Below are positions 43,548-52,016 of a DNA stretch of 64,000 bases, piece after piece. Positions within the stretch are counted from its first letter, which is position 1. Each line of letters begins with the position of its first letter. This DNA comes from Asanoa sp. WMMD1127 (lineage in GTDB: Bacteria; Actinomycetota; Actinomycetes; Mycobacteriales; Micromonosporaceae): positions 1,612,001-1,676,000 of the forward strand of contig NZ_JARUBP010000001.1 in the NCBI RefSeq assembly GCF_029626225.1. Reading direction: 5' to 3'. The translations under genes and the position numbers were made by a program. The notes under the pieces were generated by a model. It had not been told where the DNA came from. It did not search any database and saw only the letters and a program-made list of their open reading frames with translations.

Positions 43548-45392
43548 ATGAGGATGCAGCCTCGTCAACAGCTGCTGGAGATCTGGAACGCGACAGTGCG
43601 TTCGTCCTGGTCCGACCGGGAGAAGAAGTGGAAGTTCGGTGGGCGTGACGCGCCCAACTCCATCGGCGACGCGGAGCAGCTGCTCTGCATCCTGATGCCG
43701 GCCACCAAGGTCGAGTCGTTCAAGCTCGACCGTCCGGACGAGACTTCCGAAGACATGATCCGGGCGCTCCGCCCGCTCGGCAACGCGACCGAGATCCCCA
43801 AGACGCTGATCACGATCCTCCGCGAATACTTCGACCGCTACAGCGACCCCGACGGCACTCCGATCTTCGCCGGCTCCTCCTACTTCAGTTCGTCGGGCCC
43901 GGCCCAGCCGTCCAAGGAGCAGCTCCGGCTCGACATCGTCGACTCGTTCGCCATGTCGGTCACGCTGTCGCTGTCGGTTCTCGGTTTCCTCAAGGTGCTC
44001 CGGTCCGTGGCGAGCCGCGAGGAGAACCGCAAGGAGATCGACTCGCTCGAAGAGCAGGCCAGCACCCGGCTGAGCGCGGCCATGACCGGCCTGCTGCGCA
44101 GCTTCACGGTCAACGTCTTCGACATCGACTCGAGCTTCGGCCAGGCGATGATCGGCATGATCAACCAGGAGAACCTGCCACAGCGCCAGGTGGTCAGCGC
44201 GCTGCGCCGCGACCTCCGGGAAACCATCGCGAGCTTCCGCGAGGTCCTGATCGGTTCCGGCCAGGTCGGCGACATCGACAGCCCCGACCGCCTGTTCGAG
44301 GTCGGCTGGTCCTGGGGCATCGTCAGCGGGGCCCCGCCCATCGAGACGACCGAGCCGGTCGGGCAGCAACAGAAGGGCTACGCCCAGGACGCGCCCTACC
44401 TCTACTTCACGGTCATCGCCGTCGACGCCATCGAAGACCTCTTCTCCGAGCGGACCCGCGTTCTCGGTCTGCTCAACGAGGAACAGCAGCGACTCTCGCG
44501 TGCGCTCCAGCTGCGCTGGGAGCTGACCCGGTCCTACTGGTCGACGATCGCGACGTTCGGCACCGGCCCGCGCTGGCCGGTCGAGGACATCCCCTGGCGC
44601 ACCACTGACGAGGACGCGTCCGACTACTACACGCTGCTGGTCACCTCGCTCGCCGTCAAAGGCCTGGTGCAGGAGCGCGGCACCGACATCGAGCTGGGCC
44701 GCATCGGCGACGTGGTCTCCGAGCTGGCCAACCGTGCGCGGATCACCCGCCGGCCGTTCGACACCGACCCCGCGCTCAACCTGCACGCGCCGGGCGTACT
44801 CGTGCCGCTGGTCGGCAGCGAAGACGCCGGCGAGGCCCGGCTGCTGTGGACGGTCTCCGAGTTCTCGGCGCTGCTCTTCCAGCGCACCACTGTGATCGCC
44901 GGCCTGATCAACGACGCCGAGGGCCGCAGCCGCATGCTGGAGCTGGCCGACCGCACGTGGGACCACCTCAACAAGCGCCGCCTCGACAAGGGCTCCGGGC
45001 GCAACCTGTGGGACCAGCCGACGGCCGTCTTCGGCCAGCTGACCACCCGCTACGACAAGCCGTCCTGGTACTACACCCAGCGCGTCGTGCAGGGTCTGGT
45101 CACCACGGCCAACATGCTCAACCGCCCGCCGCTACGCAGTCCGCGGCTCGGCAACTACGCGTTCGACCTGCTGACCGAGGCCGAGCACCTCTACGACATG
45201 GAACTCCTCTCGGGCGCCGGCGACGCCGGCCCCCGCATGCGCGAGACGCTCAAGGTCGCGCAGATCCACCTGTCCCGGGCCCGCGAGATCCTGCCGGAGC
45301 GCCCCGGCACCGCGGCCGTCCTGGCTGCCCAGGTGCTGATTTCCCTGGACGAGTTGGCCGCCGCGCGGCGCGACGTGACCGAGGCAGGCTGA
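43548..45392 (+). CDS. SCO2524-family protein
   Basis: 614-aa soluble protein of the actinobacterial SCO2524 family: the start MRMQPRQQLLEIWNATV and the block SIGDAEQLLCILMPATKVES with FKLDRPDETSED are recognisable. Mostly helical, with no known catalytic motif or membrane segment. The start is ATG 43548 by homologue form; another ATG lies 6 bp further on. It begins a tightly packed three-gene run with the P-loop and SCO2522-like genes (6-bp gap, then a 4-bp overlap). Function unknown. Confidence 0.85.
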   Translation: MRMQPRQQLLEIWNATVRSSWSDREKKWKFGGRDAPNSIGDAEQLLCILMPATKVESFKLDRPDETSEDMIRALRPLGNATEIPKTLITILREYFDRYSDPDGTPIFAGSSYFSSSGPAQPSKEQLRLDIVDSFAMSVTLSLSVLGFLKVLRSVASREENRKEIDSLEEQASTRLSAAMTGLLRSFTVNVFDIDSSFGQAMIGMINQENLPQRQVVSALRRDLRETIASFREVLIGSGQVGDIDSPDRLFEVGWSWGIVSGAPPIETTEPVGQQQKGYAQDAPYLYFTVIAVDAIEDLFSERTRVLGLLNEEQQRLSRALQLRWELTRSYWSTIATFGTGPRWPVEDIPWRTTDEDASDYYTLLVTSLAVKGLVQERGTDIELGRIGDVVSELANRARITRRPFDTDPALNLHAPGVLVPLVGSEDAGEARLLWTVSEFSALLFQRTTVIAGLINDAEGRSRMLELADRTWDHLNKRRLDKGSGRNLWDQPTAVFGQLTTRYDKPSWYYTQRVVQGLVTTANMLNRPPLRSPRLGNYAFDLLTEAEHLYDMELLSGAGDAGPRMRETLKVAQIHLSRAREILPERPGTAAVLAAQVLISLDELAAARRDVTEAG

Positions 45393-45398
45393 GCACAA

Positions 45399-46316
45399 AT
45401 GTTGATCTTCGCGACCTCCGACAAGGGCGGCACCGGTCGCTCCGTCACCAGCAGCAACATCCTCTATCGGAGCGCGCTGCAGGGCAGCGACGTCTGCTAC
45501 CTCGACTTCGACTTCGGCTCGCCCACGTCCGGGGCGATCTTCAACATCCCGGCCGCCCTGCACGGCACCACGCAGGGTGGTCTGCACTCCTACCTGCACG
45601 GCATCGTGGCCGACCCGCAGCGGCTGGAGATCTGGCAGGAGTCCGACCGGTCCAGCCTGCGCAGCCGCCCGCCGGGCGCCGGCCGGCTGGTCCTGCTGCC
45701 CGGTGACAGTGGCGGCGGCGAGTTCCCGATCACCAAGGAGATGATCGACCGGTGCGCGCGGCTCTTCCTGCACCTGGAGGAAGAGTTCGACCTGCTGCTG
45801 GTCGACCTGAGCGCCGGCCGGTCCTACGCGACCGAGATGGTGCTCGCGGCGACCGCGTCCGAGGCGTTGCGCAACATCCGCACGCGGTGGCTGGTCTTCC
45901 ACCGGTGGACCCGGCAGCATGTGCTGGCGGCGGCCGGCCTCGTCTACGGCGAGCGCGGGATCCTGCACACCGGCGTCAGCCACGGCCATGACCGCGACGA
46001 GTTGGCCAACGCCCTGCGTTTCGTCCGCACCGCGGTGGTCAACCCCGACTCACCCGAGCTCGAGGGGCTGCGGCCCGCGCAGGTCGCGTGGCTGCGCGAT
46101 GTGGACCGTGATCTGTCCGAACTGGCCAGCAGCCGCAAGGTCGGCCGGACCCTGCTGCTCGGCTCCATCCCGCTCGACCCGGTCCTGCAATGGCGTGAAC
46201 AGCTAATTTCGGATAACGACGTGTGGTCGCGGCGCATCGCGAACCGTGAGACGCTGGAACAGTTCGACTCGTTGGCCAAAAAGATCGTCGACGATGCGGC
46301 CTGGGAGACGCTGTGA
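45399..46316 (+). CDS. SCO2523-family variant P-loop (ParA-like) protein
   Basis: 305-aa protein with a ParA/MinD-like fold start. The P-loop reads DKGGTGRSV (~8-16) instead of KGGxGKT/S, the signature Lys being Arg, so ATP binding may be weak or altered. CYLDFDFGSP (switch-like Asp) and LLLVDLSAGRSYATEM (Walker-B-like) follow. This variant is the hallmark of the SCO2523 family. It overlaps the next gene by 4 bp (GTGA). It might act as a nucleotide-sensing scaffold for its neighbours, which is a guess. Confidence 0.87.
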   Translation: MLIFATSDKGGTGRSVTSSNILYRSALQGSDVCYLDFDFGSPTSGAIFNIPAALHGTTQGGLHSYLHGIVADPQRLEIWQESDRSSLRSRPPGAGRLVLLPGDSGGGEFPITKEMIDRCARLFLHLEEEFDLLLVDLSAGRSYATEMVLAATASEALRNIRTRWLVFHRWTRQHVLAAAGLVYGERGILHTGVSHGHDRDELANALRFVRTAVVNPDSPELEGLRPAQVAWLRDVDRDLSELASSRKVGRTLLLGSIPLDPVLQWREQLISDNDVWSRRIANRETLEQFDSLAKKIVDDAAWETL

Positions 46317-47263
46317 CCGGAGTGGCATTCGAAGAGGCGGTCGCGCAACGGAGCGTCGAACGCGTTCCGTTGTCGCACCTTTCCATCGAGCTGGGTCACC
46401 TCTACATGGAAGAGTTCGCCGGCGGCATGGAGTCACTGCGCCGGCACTTCCGCCGTGTCGCGCCCTGGGCTCAGGCCGCGGCGCGCACGGCAGCGGCCAA
46501 GCCGGGCGGCAACCGCCCGCGGATCAGCACCTGCTTCCTGGTCGACGACTACTTCTCGCGGTTCAGCACGCCGCGTGAGGTGATCCCGATGCTGGTCGCG
46601 GCCGCCGAGGAAAACGGCCTCGTGATCGACTACCTGGCCCGCGAGTCCGGCTGTGCGGTCGCCGACGAGGTGCCCCTGGCCAAGCTGGTCGAGCAGGCGC
46701 TGGTCACCGACCCGGTGCCGGGCAGCAACGGCATCCGCCCGCCGACCACCGAGACCGGCTGGCTCTGCAACGGCCAACGCTCGCCCAACACGGTGGCGAT
46801 CCCGGCGATGGCCGACAAGATCTGGCTGCCGCCGATGCAGAACGCCGCCAACCGCCACTCGATCTTCGTCGACGTCGAGCTGTGGGACATGGAAAACGGC
46901 ATGCGCCGCTGGTCGTGCCCGTTCCTGGCCGCCGTCTGGCAGCTCATCCGGCTCGGCCTGCTCCGCCACAACGGCGAGGTCGTCACCACGCCCTGGCAGG
47001 TCGAGGAGCTCCCCGACGACTGGGACAAGCTGCCCGCGGTCGTCCAGCTCAACCCGCGCGCGGCGGCGTTCAGCGCCTACCGCACGTTCTCGGTGCTGGG
47101 GTCGCGGTTCCTCCAGGTCGAGCTCGCGGTGCGCACCATCCTCAACCAGGTCTCCATCGACCCGATCGTCCTCGACCAGGTCTTCACCCGCATGCGCGGC
47201 GAACAGATGGAACTGCCCAAGGAACTGGTCGACCGCATCGACTACGTCTTCATCGGCGAGTGA
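46313..47263 (+). CDS. SCO2522-family protein
   Basis: 316-aa soluble protein of the SCO2522 family: LSHLSIELGHLYMEEF, TCFLVDDYFSRFSTPREV, TGWLCNGQRSPNTVAIPAM and QNAANRHSIFVDVELWD are blocks I associate with it. No known enzymatic motif is visible; a conserved Asp-rich region (DVELWD) could be functional. GTG start overlapping the preceding stop. Its 3' end is the left limit of a relic tandem duplication shared with the convergent HEAT-repeat gene. Confidence 0.85.
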   Translation: MTGVAFEEAVAQRSVERVPLSHLSIELGHLYMEEFAGGMESLRRHFRRVAPWAQAAARTAAAKPGGNRPRISTCFLVDDYFSRFSTPREVIPMLVAAAEENGLVIDYLARESGCAVADEVPLAKLVEQALVTDPVPGSNGIRPPTTETGWLCNGQRSPNTVAIPAMADKIWLPPMQNAANRHSIFVDVELWDMENGMRRWSCPFLAAVWQLIRLGLLRHNGEVVTTPWQVEELPDDWDKLPAVVQLNPRAAAFSAYRTFSVLGSRFLQVELAVRTILNQVSIDPIVLDQVFTRMRGEQMELPKELVDRIDYVFIGE

Positions 47264-47285
47264 AACCGCAAGTGAGACCACGGCG

Positions 47286-47410
47286 CTAGTCGCCGATGTC
47301 GGGCTGGCTTTCGGAAACTGGGCCGGGCAGCCGGCCCCGCGCCTGAGCTGCGAAACCGCGGCAGTTGCGGTCGCCGCAGCATCGACGCCTTCATCGGCGG
47401 GTGAAACCGC
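47286..47410. pseudogene. Relic duplication of the convergent gene junction
   Basis: On the minus strand 47286-47375 reads, without gaps, a 29-residue copy of the HEAT protein C-terminus ending PDIGD plus TAG, with 16 of 29 residues identical. On the plus strand 47390-47410 repeats the 3' end of the SCO2522-like gene (20 of 21 bases match 47249-47269). Both 3' ends therefore occur twice in alternating order, as expected from an old tandem duplication across the junction, now decayed. Confidence 0.75.
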
Positions 47411-47498
47411 TGGTGCGACTAGCAAGGCGTCGGTCGTCGGGTCGCCACACGGCGGCGTGCCGGCGACTGCGCTTTCGTCGGCGAGTTGCGGCGGCATG

Positions 47499-50400
47499 TC
47501 AGTCACCGATGTCGGGTAGGTGTTCGGGGTCGGCGCCGGGTAGCCAGCTCAGCGCCTGACCCGCGAGGCGGCGGAAGTTGCGGTCGTCGTCGTCGCTGGC
47601 CAGGCTGACCAGCAGCCGGCGGATCTCGGGGTCGGTGCCGAAGCGCTCGCAGAGGGCCCGCACCGACGCCTCGCGGATCGACCAGTCGCTGTCGCGCACC
47701 ATGTCGACCAGCACCTGGCGCACCTCTTCGTGCGCGTAGAGGCGCTCGCCCAGCACGCGCAGCGCCTCGCGGCGGACGCGGAGGTCGCCGTCGTGCCGGA
47801 CGGCGGCGATCAGCAGCTCGCGGATCGCCGGGTCGCCGCCGAACGACTCGCCCAGCGCCCGCAGGGCCGCAGCCCGGACCATCTCGTCGTCGCCGGTGGC
47901 TCGCAGCGCCAGCAGGTCGCGGTGCTCGTCGTCGATGCCGGCCGCGGCCAGGGCCACCGCCGCCTCGGTGACGACCAGCGCGTCGGGGTCGCGGCGCACC
48001 CGGTCGAGCAGGATGTCGCGCACCTCCGGCTCGGCCGCGTAGGGCTGGAGGGCCCGCGCGGCCGCCTCGCGGACGCGGGGATTGGCGTCGTTCTGCACGC
48101 GTGCGGTGATCACCGTGCGGGTGCCGTCGTCGGCGACCTTGGCGGCGGCCGCGAAGACCTGGCCGTCGGGATCGTCGCGGGTGCGTTCGAGGAGCAGCGC
48201 GACCACCTCGGGGTGGGTCGCGGCGTGCCGGGCGAGCGCGCGCACGGCGGCGCCGCGTACCTCGGAGTGCGCGTCCTGCCGGGCCCGCTCGAGCAGCTGC
48301 CGGCGGACGGCGGCGTCACCACCGCAGCGCTCGGCCAGCGCCTCGACGGCCGCGCGGCGCACGGTGCCGTCCGGGTCCTCGCCGACCAGCCGCGACAGCA
48401 CCGCGCAGACCGACGCGTCGAGCCCGATCTTCTTGACCAACGACTCGGTCGCGGCCAGCCGGACCGCCGCGTCCGTGTCGGTGTGCGCGATCCGGGCGAG
48501 CGCCGTCGCGCCCGGCGCGAACCCGGGCAACGCCGCCGTCAACCCGCGGATCGCCATCAGCCGCACCTCGGCGGAGTGGTCCCGGCGGGCGCAGTCGACC
48601 AGCGCGGCGTGCACCTCGGCGTCGGTCCGGAAGTGCTCGCGGAGGATCTGCACGGCCGCCCGGCGGGCGATCTCGTCGGGGTCCCGGCCGGCCCGCTCGA
48701 TCAGCAGGCCCTTGACGGTGTCGGCCGCGTCGAAGCGCTCGACCAGCGTCTTGGCGGCGGCGCTGAGCACGCCCGCGTCGCGGTCGTCGTGGAGCAGCGC
48801 GGTCAGCAGGCTCTTCACCGGCTGCCCGGAGCCGAGCCGGTCGGCCAGCACCCGCACCGCCGAGCGGCGGACGACGCCGTCGGGCTCGGCCCGGATCCGC
48901 TCGATCAGCAGCTCGCGCAGGTGCTCGTAGCCCAGGCCCCAGTCGTTGAGCGCGCGGGCGGCGACGGCCACCACCTCGGCGTCGCGGTCGGTGCGGACCC
49001 GGTCGACCAGCGCGCCGCGCACGGAGTCGTCGTAGGGCAGGCGCTCCATCATCTGCACGGCGGTGCGACGCACACCCGCGTTGCCGTCGCGGCGGGTGCG
49101 GTCAAGTAGTAGGCGGCGCACGGCGGACTCGTCGCGGAACCGCTCGCCGAGGGCCCGCACGGCGGCCAGCCGGACCGCGGCGTAGCCGTCGACGGTGGCG
49201 CGTTCGAGCAGGACGTCGCGGACCCGGGCGTCGGTGCCGAACCGCTCGCCGAGCGCCTCGACGGCGGCCAGCCGCACCCCGGCGTAGGCGTCGTCACGGG
49301 CGCGGCGGATCAGCTCCTCGCCGGCCCGGGACAGGGCGAGCTGGTAGGCCGTCCGGTTGGCGGCGGTGCCGGCCACCTGCGCGAGCTCGGCCAGGCCGGC
49401 GACGGCGGCGTACGAGGCCCAGCGGTCGTCGATCGCGCTCAGCACGGTGCTGAACAGGTCTTCGACGTGCTCCGACGGTGGCGCGAGGATGGCCGCGAGC
49501 TGGGCCGCGTAGGCCGACACCGAGCTCCAGATCAGCCGGACGCCGCGCCGCCTGTACCAGGTGAGGTAGATCCGCCCGCCCGGCCAGCCGGACCCGATCG
49601 TGCGGGCCGCCGGCAGGATCTCGGTCTCGATCAGCGCCATCGTGTCGCGGTCGTCGATCGAGACACAGTGCTCGATCAGCAGGATGATCCGGCGCAACAG
49701 ATCCTGCGCGGGCCCGGCGACCGCGGTGTGCGGGTTGCGCACCTCGGCCAGACACTGCACGGCCAGCGCCAGGTTCCACGGCGGCTGGGCGAACGCGCCG
49801 GCGGGCCACGGGTGGTTGACCTGGGTGGCCAGCAGCGCGATCAGCTGCGCGGTGTGCCGCTCGTGCAGGGAGCCGGCCACCAGCCGGAGCACCTCGCGCC
49901 ACGACGGGTCGGCCCAGTGCTCGACGAACAGCTCCTTGAGCTGGTCGAACTCCCACTGCTGATCGTGCTTGAACTTGCCGACCACCGCCTCGGCGCAGAA
50001 GAACTCGAGGAACGTGCGGTGCACGAAGCCGTAGAGGTGCGGGCCGTAGCGGCTGAGGATGAAGTTCCGCTCGCGGAACTGGTTGATCATCGCGCGGGCG
50101 ATCTCGCGGGCCTCGGCCGGGTTCTGCTGGTAGCGCTCGGTCAGGTAGTCCTCGAAGACCTCGCTCAGGTCTTCGGCGCTGACGTAGTTGGCGGACAACC
50201 CGCGGACGCCGCTCTGCACCTTGTAGGCCAGCCGGCGCAGCAGCTCCTTCTTGTCCTCCGCGTCGATGAAGCCGGGGCTCTCGTATTGGTCCTGCAGGTG
50301 GCGGTTGATGTCCCAGTGCTCGACCAGCACGGTGGCGGCGTGGTCGAACAGCTTCCACCGCTCGCGGGGCAGCGCCTGGTGCTTGCCGATGATCGCCAGG

Positions 50401-51836
50401 ATGGTCAGCAGCATCGGGTTGCCGGCCAGCTCCCGGATCGACGGCGAGTGCCGCATCGCCTCGAGCAGGCGGGCGCGCCGGGCCGCCGAGTCGGCGGGGC
50501 GGTCGTGCATCGCCAGGTCGTACCAGCTGGCCAGGAACTCGGTGATCTGGTTGTTGTCGAGGTCCTGCAACGTGAAGTGGGCGAAACCGAGCTCGCTGAG
50601 GGCGCGGCGGGCGTAGCCGATGATCCGCGAGGTGACGATCACCCGGACGTGCGGGAACTCGCCGGCGAACGCGGCGATCTGGTTGGCCACCGCCTCCCGG
50701 CGCCGCTTGTCGAAGATCTCGTCGAGCCCGTCGAAGATCACCACAGCCGGGCCGCCGCCGGTCAGGTAGCGCAGCAGCGCCGCCCGCTCCAGGCCCAGCC
50801 CGTCGAGGCCCGCGCGATGGTCGAGGTATTCGATGAAGTTGCTGCACTTGCCCTCGGCGTAGAGCGCGACGTAGGACCGCAGCTCGATGAAGAGCGGCAG
50901 GTGCCCGTCGAGCGGCCCCAGCCGGTCGTCGACCGGCGCACCGGAGTTGGCCAGCGCCAACGTGATGTAGCGGGCGGCTGTCGACTTGCCCGATCCCGGG
51001 TCGCCGAGCACCACGATCGCCTGGTTGTCGGGCGCGGCGACGACGTCGAACAGGCGGCGCAGCGGCTTGGCCCGGTAGGCCTTGTGGAGCAGCGCGAGCT
51101 CGTCGGGGTCGACCTCGTCGGGCACGTCCTCGGTCTCGAGATGCCCCTCGTATTGCATGCGCTGCCACCACTCGCGAGGCAGCTCGACGGGCGGTGGATC
51201 TTCGCGGACGGACTGCTCGATGAACACCGAGCTGAGCCGCATCTGTAGGTATTCGTCACGCTGCGGAGGCGTCAGCGCGTCGAGGTCGAGGCCACCATAT
51301 TGCTGGTGGAGGCGGTCGTAGTAGCGCTTGAGGGTCTCACTGCTCAGTGACTGCAGGTGACCGGTCGGGCGGCCGATGTCGGCCAGGCAGTTGGCGACCG
51401 CGGCGGTGACCAACGCGGCGAGGTCGCCCGGGCCGCTGAACGTGCTGCACATGTGGCGCACCACGAGCTCGCTGCGCAACGCCTCGATCCGCTCGGCGTC
51501 GACACCACGATCGATGTGTACGCGCGGCCACGGCGCTTCCTCGTCGAGCAGGAAGATCAGGCAGGGCTTGCCCATCGCCTCGGCCTGCCGATATTCGAGC
51601 TCGGTGATCGACCGGTCGTAGCCGGGCGGCACGAAGCCGTAGCGCCAGGCGAAGATGCCGACGTAGAGATCGCACTCCGCGACGTCTTCGAGGCAGCGCT
51701 CGACCGGTCGGCGATCTTCGGCCACATAGGACTCCATGGCCACGTCTTCGACCCGCAACCGCCGGAGTGCCAGCTTGACCGCGGAACGGCACTCTTCGAG
51801 ATCACGGAACGTTGCAGAGACGTAGACCTTGGTCAA
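47499..51836 (-). CDS. DUF4062-NACHT-HEAT repeat STAND NTPase
   Basis: 1445-aa protein. Residues 2-~95: DUF4062 (TKVYVSATFRDLEECRSAV, YVGIFAWRYGFVPPGYDRSI), a Rossmann-type domain often placed before STAND NTPases. Then a NACHT ATPase: Walker A GDPGSGKST near 278, Walker B VVIFDGLDEIFD near 365, helical part to ~830. From ~840 to the end: about 19 HEAT-type repeats of ~31 residues (RDAHSEVRGAAVRALAR and similar). TTG start at 51834-51836, with GAGGAG 6 bp upstream. The layout fits a sensor (HEAT), switch (NACHT) and signalling domain (DUF4062), as in conflict or defence NTPases. It lies opposite to and inside the SCO252x module. Confidence 0.88.
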   Translation of the reverse strand: MTKVYVSATFRDLEECRSAVKLALRRLRVEDVAMESYVAEDRRPVERCLEDVAECDLYVGIFAWRYGFVPPGYDRSITELEYRQAEAMGKPCLIFLLDEEAPWPRVHIDRGVDAERIEALRSELVVRHMCSTFSGPGDLAALVTAAVANCLADIGRPTGHLQSLSSETLKRYYDRLHQQYGGLDLDALTPPQRDEYLQMRLSSVFIEQSVREDPPPVELPREWWQRMQYEGHLETEDVPDEVDPDELALLHKAYRAKPLRRLFDVVAAPDNQAIVVLGDPGSGKSTAARYITLALANSGAPVDDRLGPLDGHLPLFIELRSYVALYAEGKCSNFIEYLDHRAGLDGLGLERAALLRYLTGGGPAVVIFDGLDEIFDKRRREAVANQIAAFAGEFPHVRVIVTSRIIGYARRALSELGFAHFTLQDLDNNQITEFLASWYDLAMHDRPADSAARRARLLEAMRHSPSIRELAGNPMLLTILAIIGKHQALPRERWKLFDHAATVLVEHWDINRHLQDQYESPGFIDAEDKKELLRRLAYKVQSGVRGLSANYVSAEDLSEVFEDYLTERYQQNPAEAREIARAMINQFRERNFILSRYGPHLYGFVHRTFLEFFCAEAVVGKFKHDQQWEFDQLKELFVEHWADPSWREVLRLVAGSLHERHTAQLIALLATQVNHPWPAGAFAQPPWNLALAVQCLAEVRNPHTAVAGPAQDLLRRIILLIEHCVSIDDRDTMALIETEILPAARTIGSGWPGGRIYLTWYRRRGVRLIWSSVSAYAAQLAAILAPPSEHVEDLFSTVLSAIDDRWASYAAVAGLAELAQVAGTAANRTAYQLALSRAGEELIRRARDDAYAGVRLAAVEALGERFGTDARVRDVLLERATVDGYAAVRLAAVRALGERFRDESAVRRLLLDRTRRDGNAGVRRTAVQMMERLPYDDSVRGALVDRVRTDRDAEVVAVAARALNDWGLGYEHLRELLIERIRAEPDGVVRRSAVRVLADRLGSGQPVKSLLTALLHDDRDAGVLSAAAKTLVERFDAADTVKGLLIERAGRDPDEIARRAAVQILREHFRTDAEVHAALVDCARRDHSAEVRLMAIRGLTAALPGFAPGATALARIAHTDTDAAVRLAATESLVKKIGLDASVCAVLSRLVGEDPDGTVRRAAVEALAERCGGDAAVRRQLLERARQDAHSEVRGAAVRALARHAATHPEVVALLLERTRDDPDGQVFAAAAKVADDGTRTVITARVQNDANPRVREAAARALQPYAAEPEVRDILLDRVRRDPDALVVTEAAVALAAAGIDDEHRDLLALRATGDDEMVRAAALRALGESFGGDPAIRELLIAAVRHDGDLRVRREALRVLGERLYAHEEVRQVLVDMVRDSDWSIREASVRALCERFGTDPEIRRLLVSLASDDDDRNFRRLAGQALSWLPGADPEHLPDIGD

Positions 51837-52016
51837 CGCGGCTCCTCGATTACGCGAGCGACACGCGTCGTTACCGTACCAATATTCGGCAAGCCACGGG
51901 TTCCCCGGGCATCGGGCTTGATCAAAATATCGTCTGGGTGGCATTCCGCGCGGCGGCCTTGCCCAGCGGGCGGACCATGCGATGTGATTGCGCCGCAATC
52001 TTCTTCGGAGGCGGAC
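51837..52016. promoter_or_regulatory. Divergent promoter region of NACHT-HEAT and SCO2521-like genes
   Basis: 180 bp between divergent starts. It contains an AT-rich patch (TTGATCAAAATAT at 51918-51930) and a 15-bp inverted repeat GATTGC-GCC-GCAATC at 51986-52000, 17 bp before the SCO2521-like ATG. These are the best candidates for control elements; no known regulator motif fits. Confidence 0.5.

Noticed and set aside
43371-44966. Long open frame on the minus strand opposite the SCO2524-like gene.
   Set aside because: It lacks an RBS and family features, and its composition (Arg/Asp/Gly/Val-rich) is that of an antisense shadow of a GC-rich gene. The plus-strand gene is clearly real.
47300-51200. 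Repeated sequence blocks over ~3.9 kb considered as a CRISPR or tandem DNA array.
   Set aside because: The periodicity (~93 bp) is that of HEAT repeats in one continuous coding frame; units are diverged and have no constant repeat/spacer structure.
43184-51930. TGATCAAAA occurs both upstream of the SCO2524-like gene (43184) and between the NACHT-HEAT and SCO2521-like genes (51919).
   Set aside because: Nine bases with AT-rich flanks can recur by chance in promoter regions, and the copies are at different distances from the start codons. Too weak to call a shared operator.
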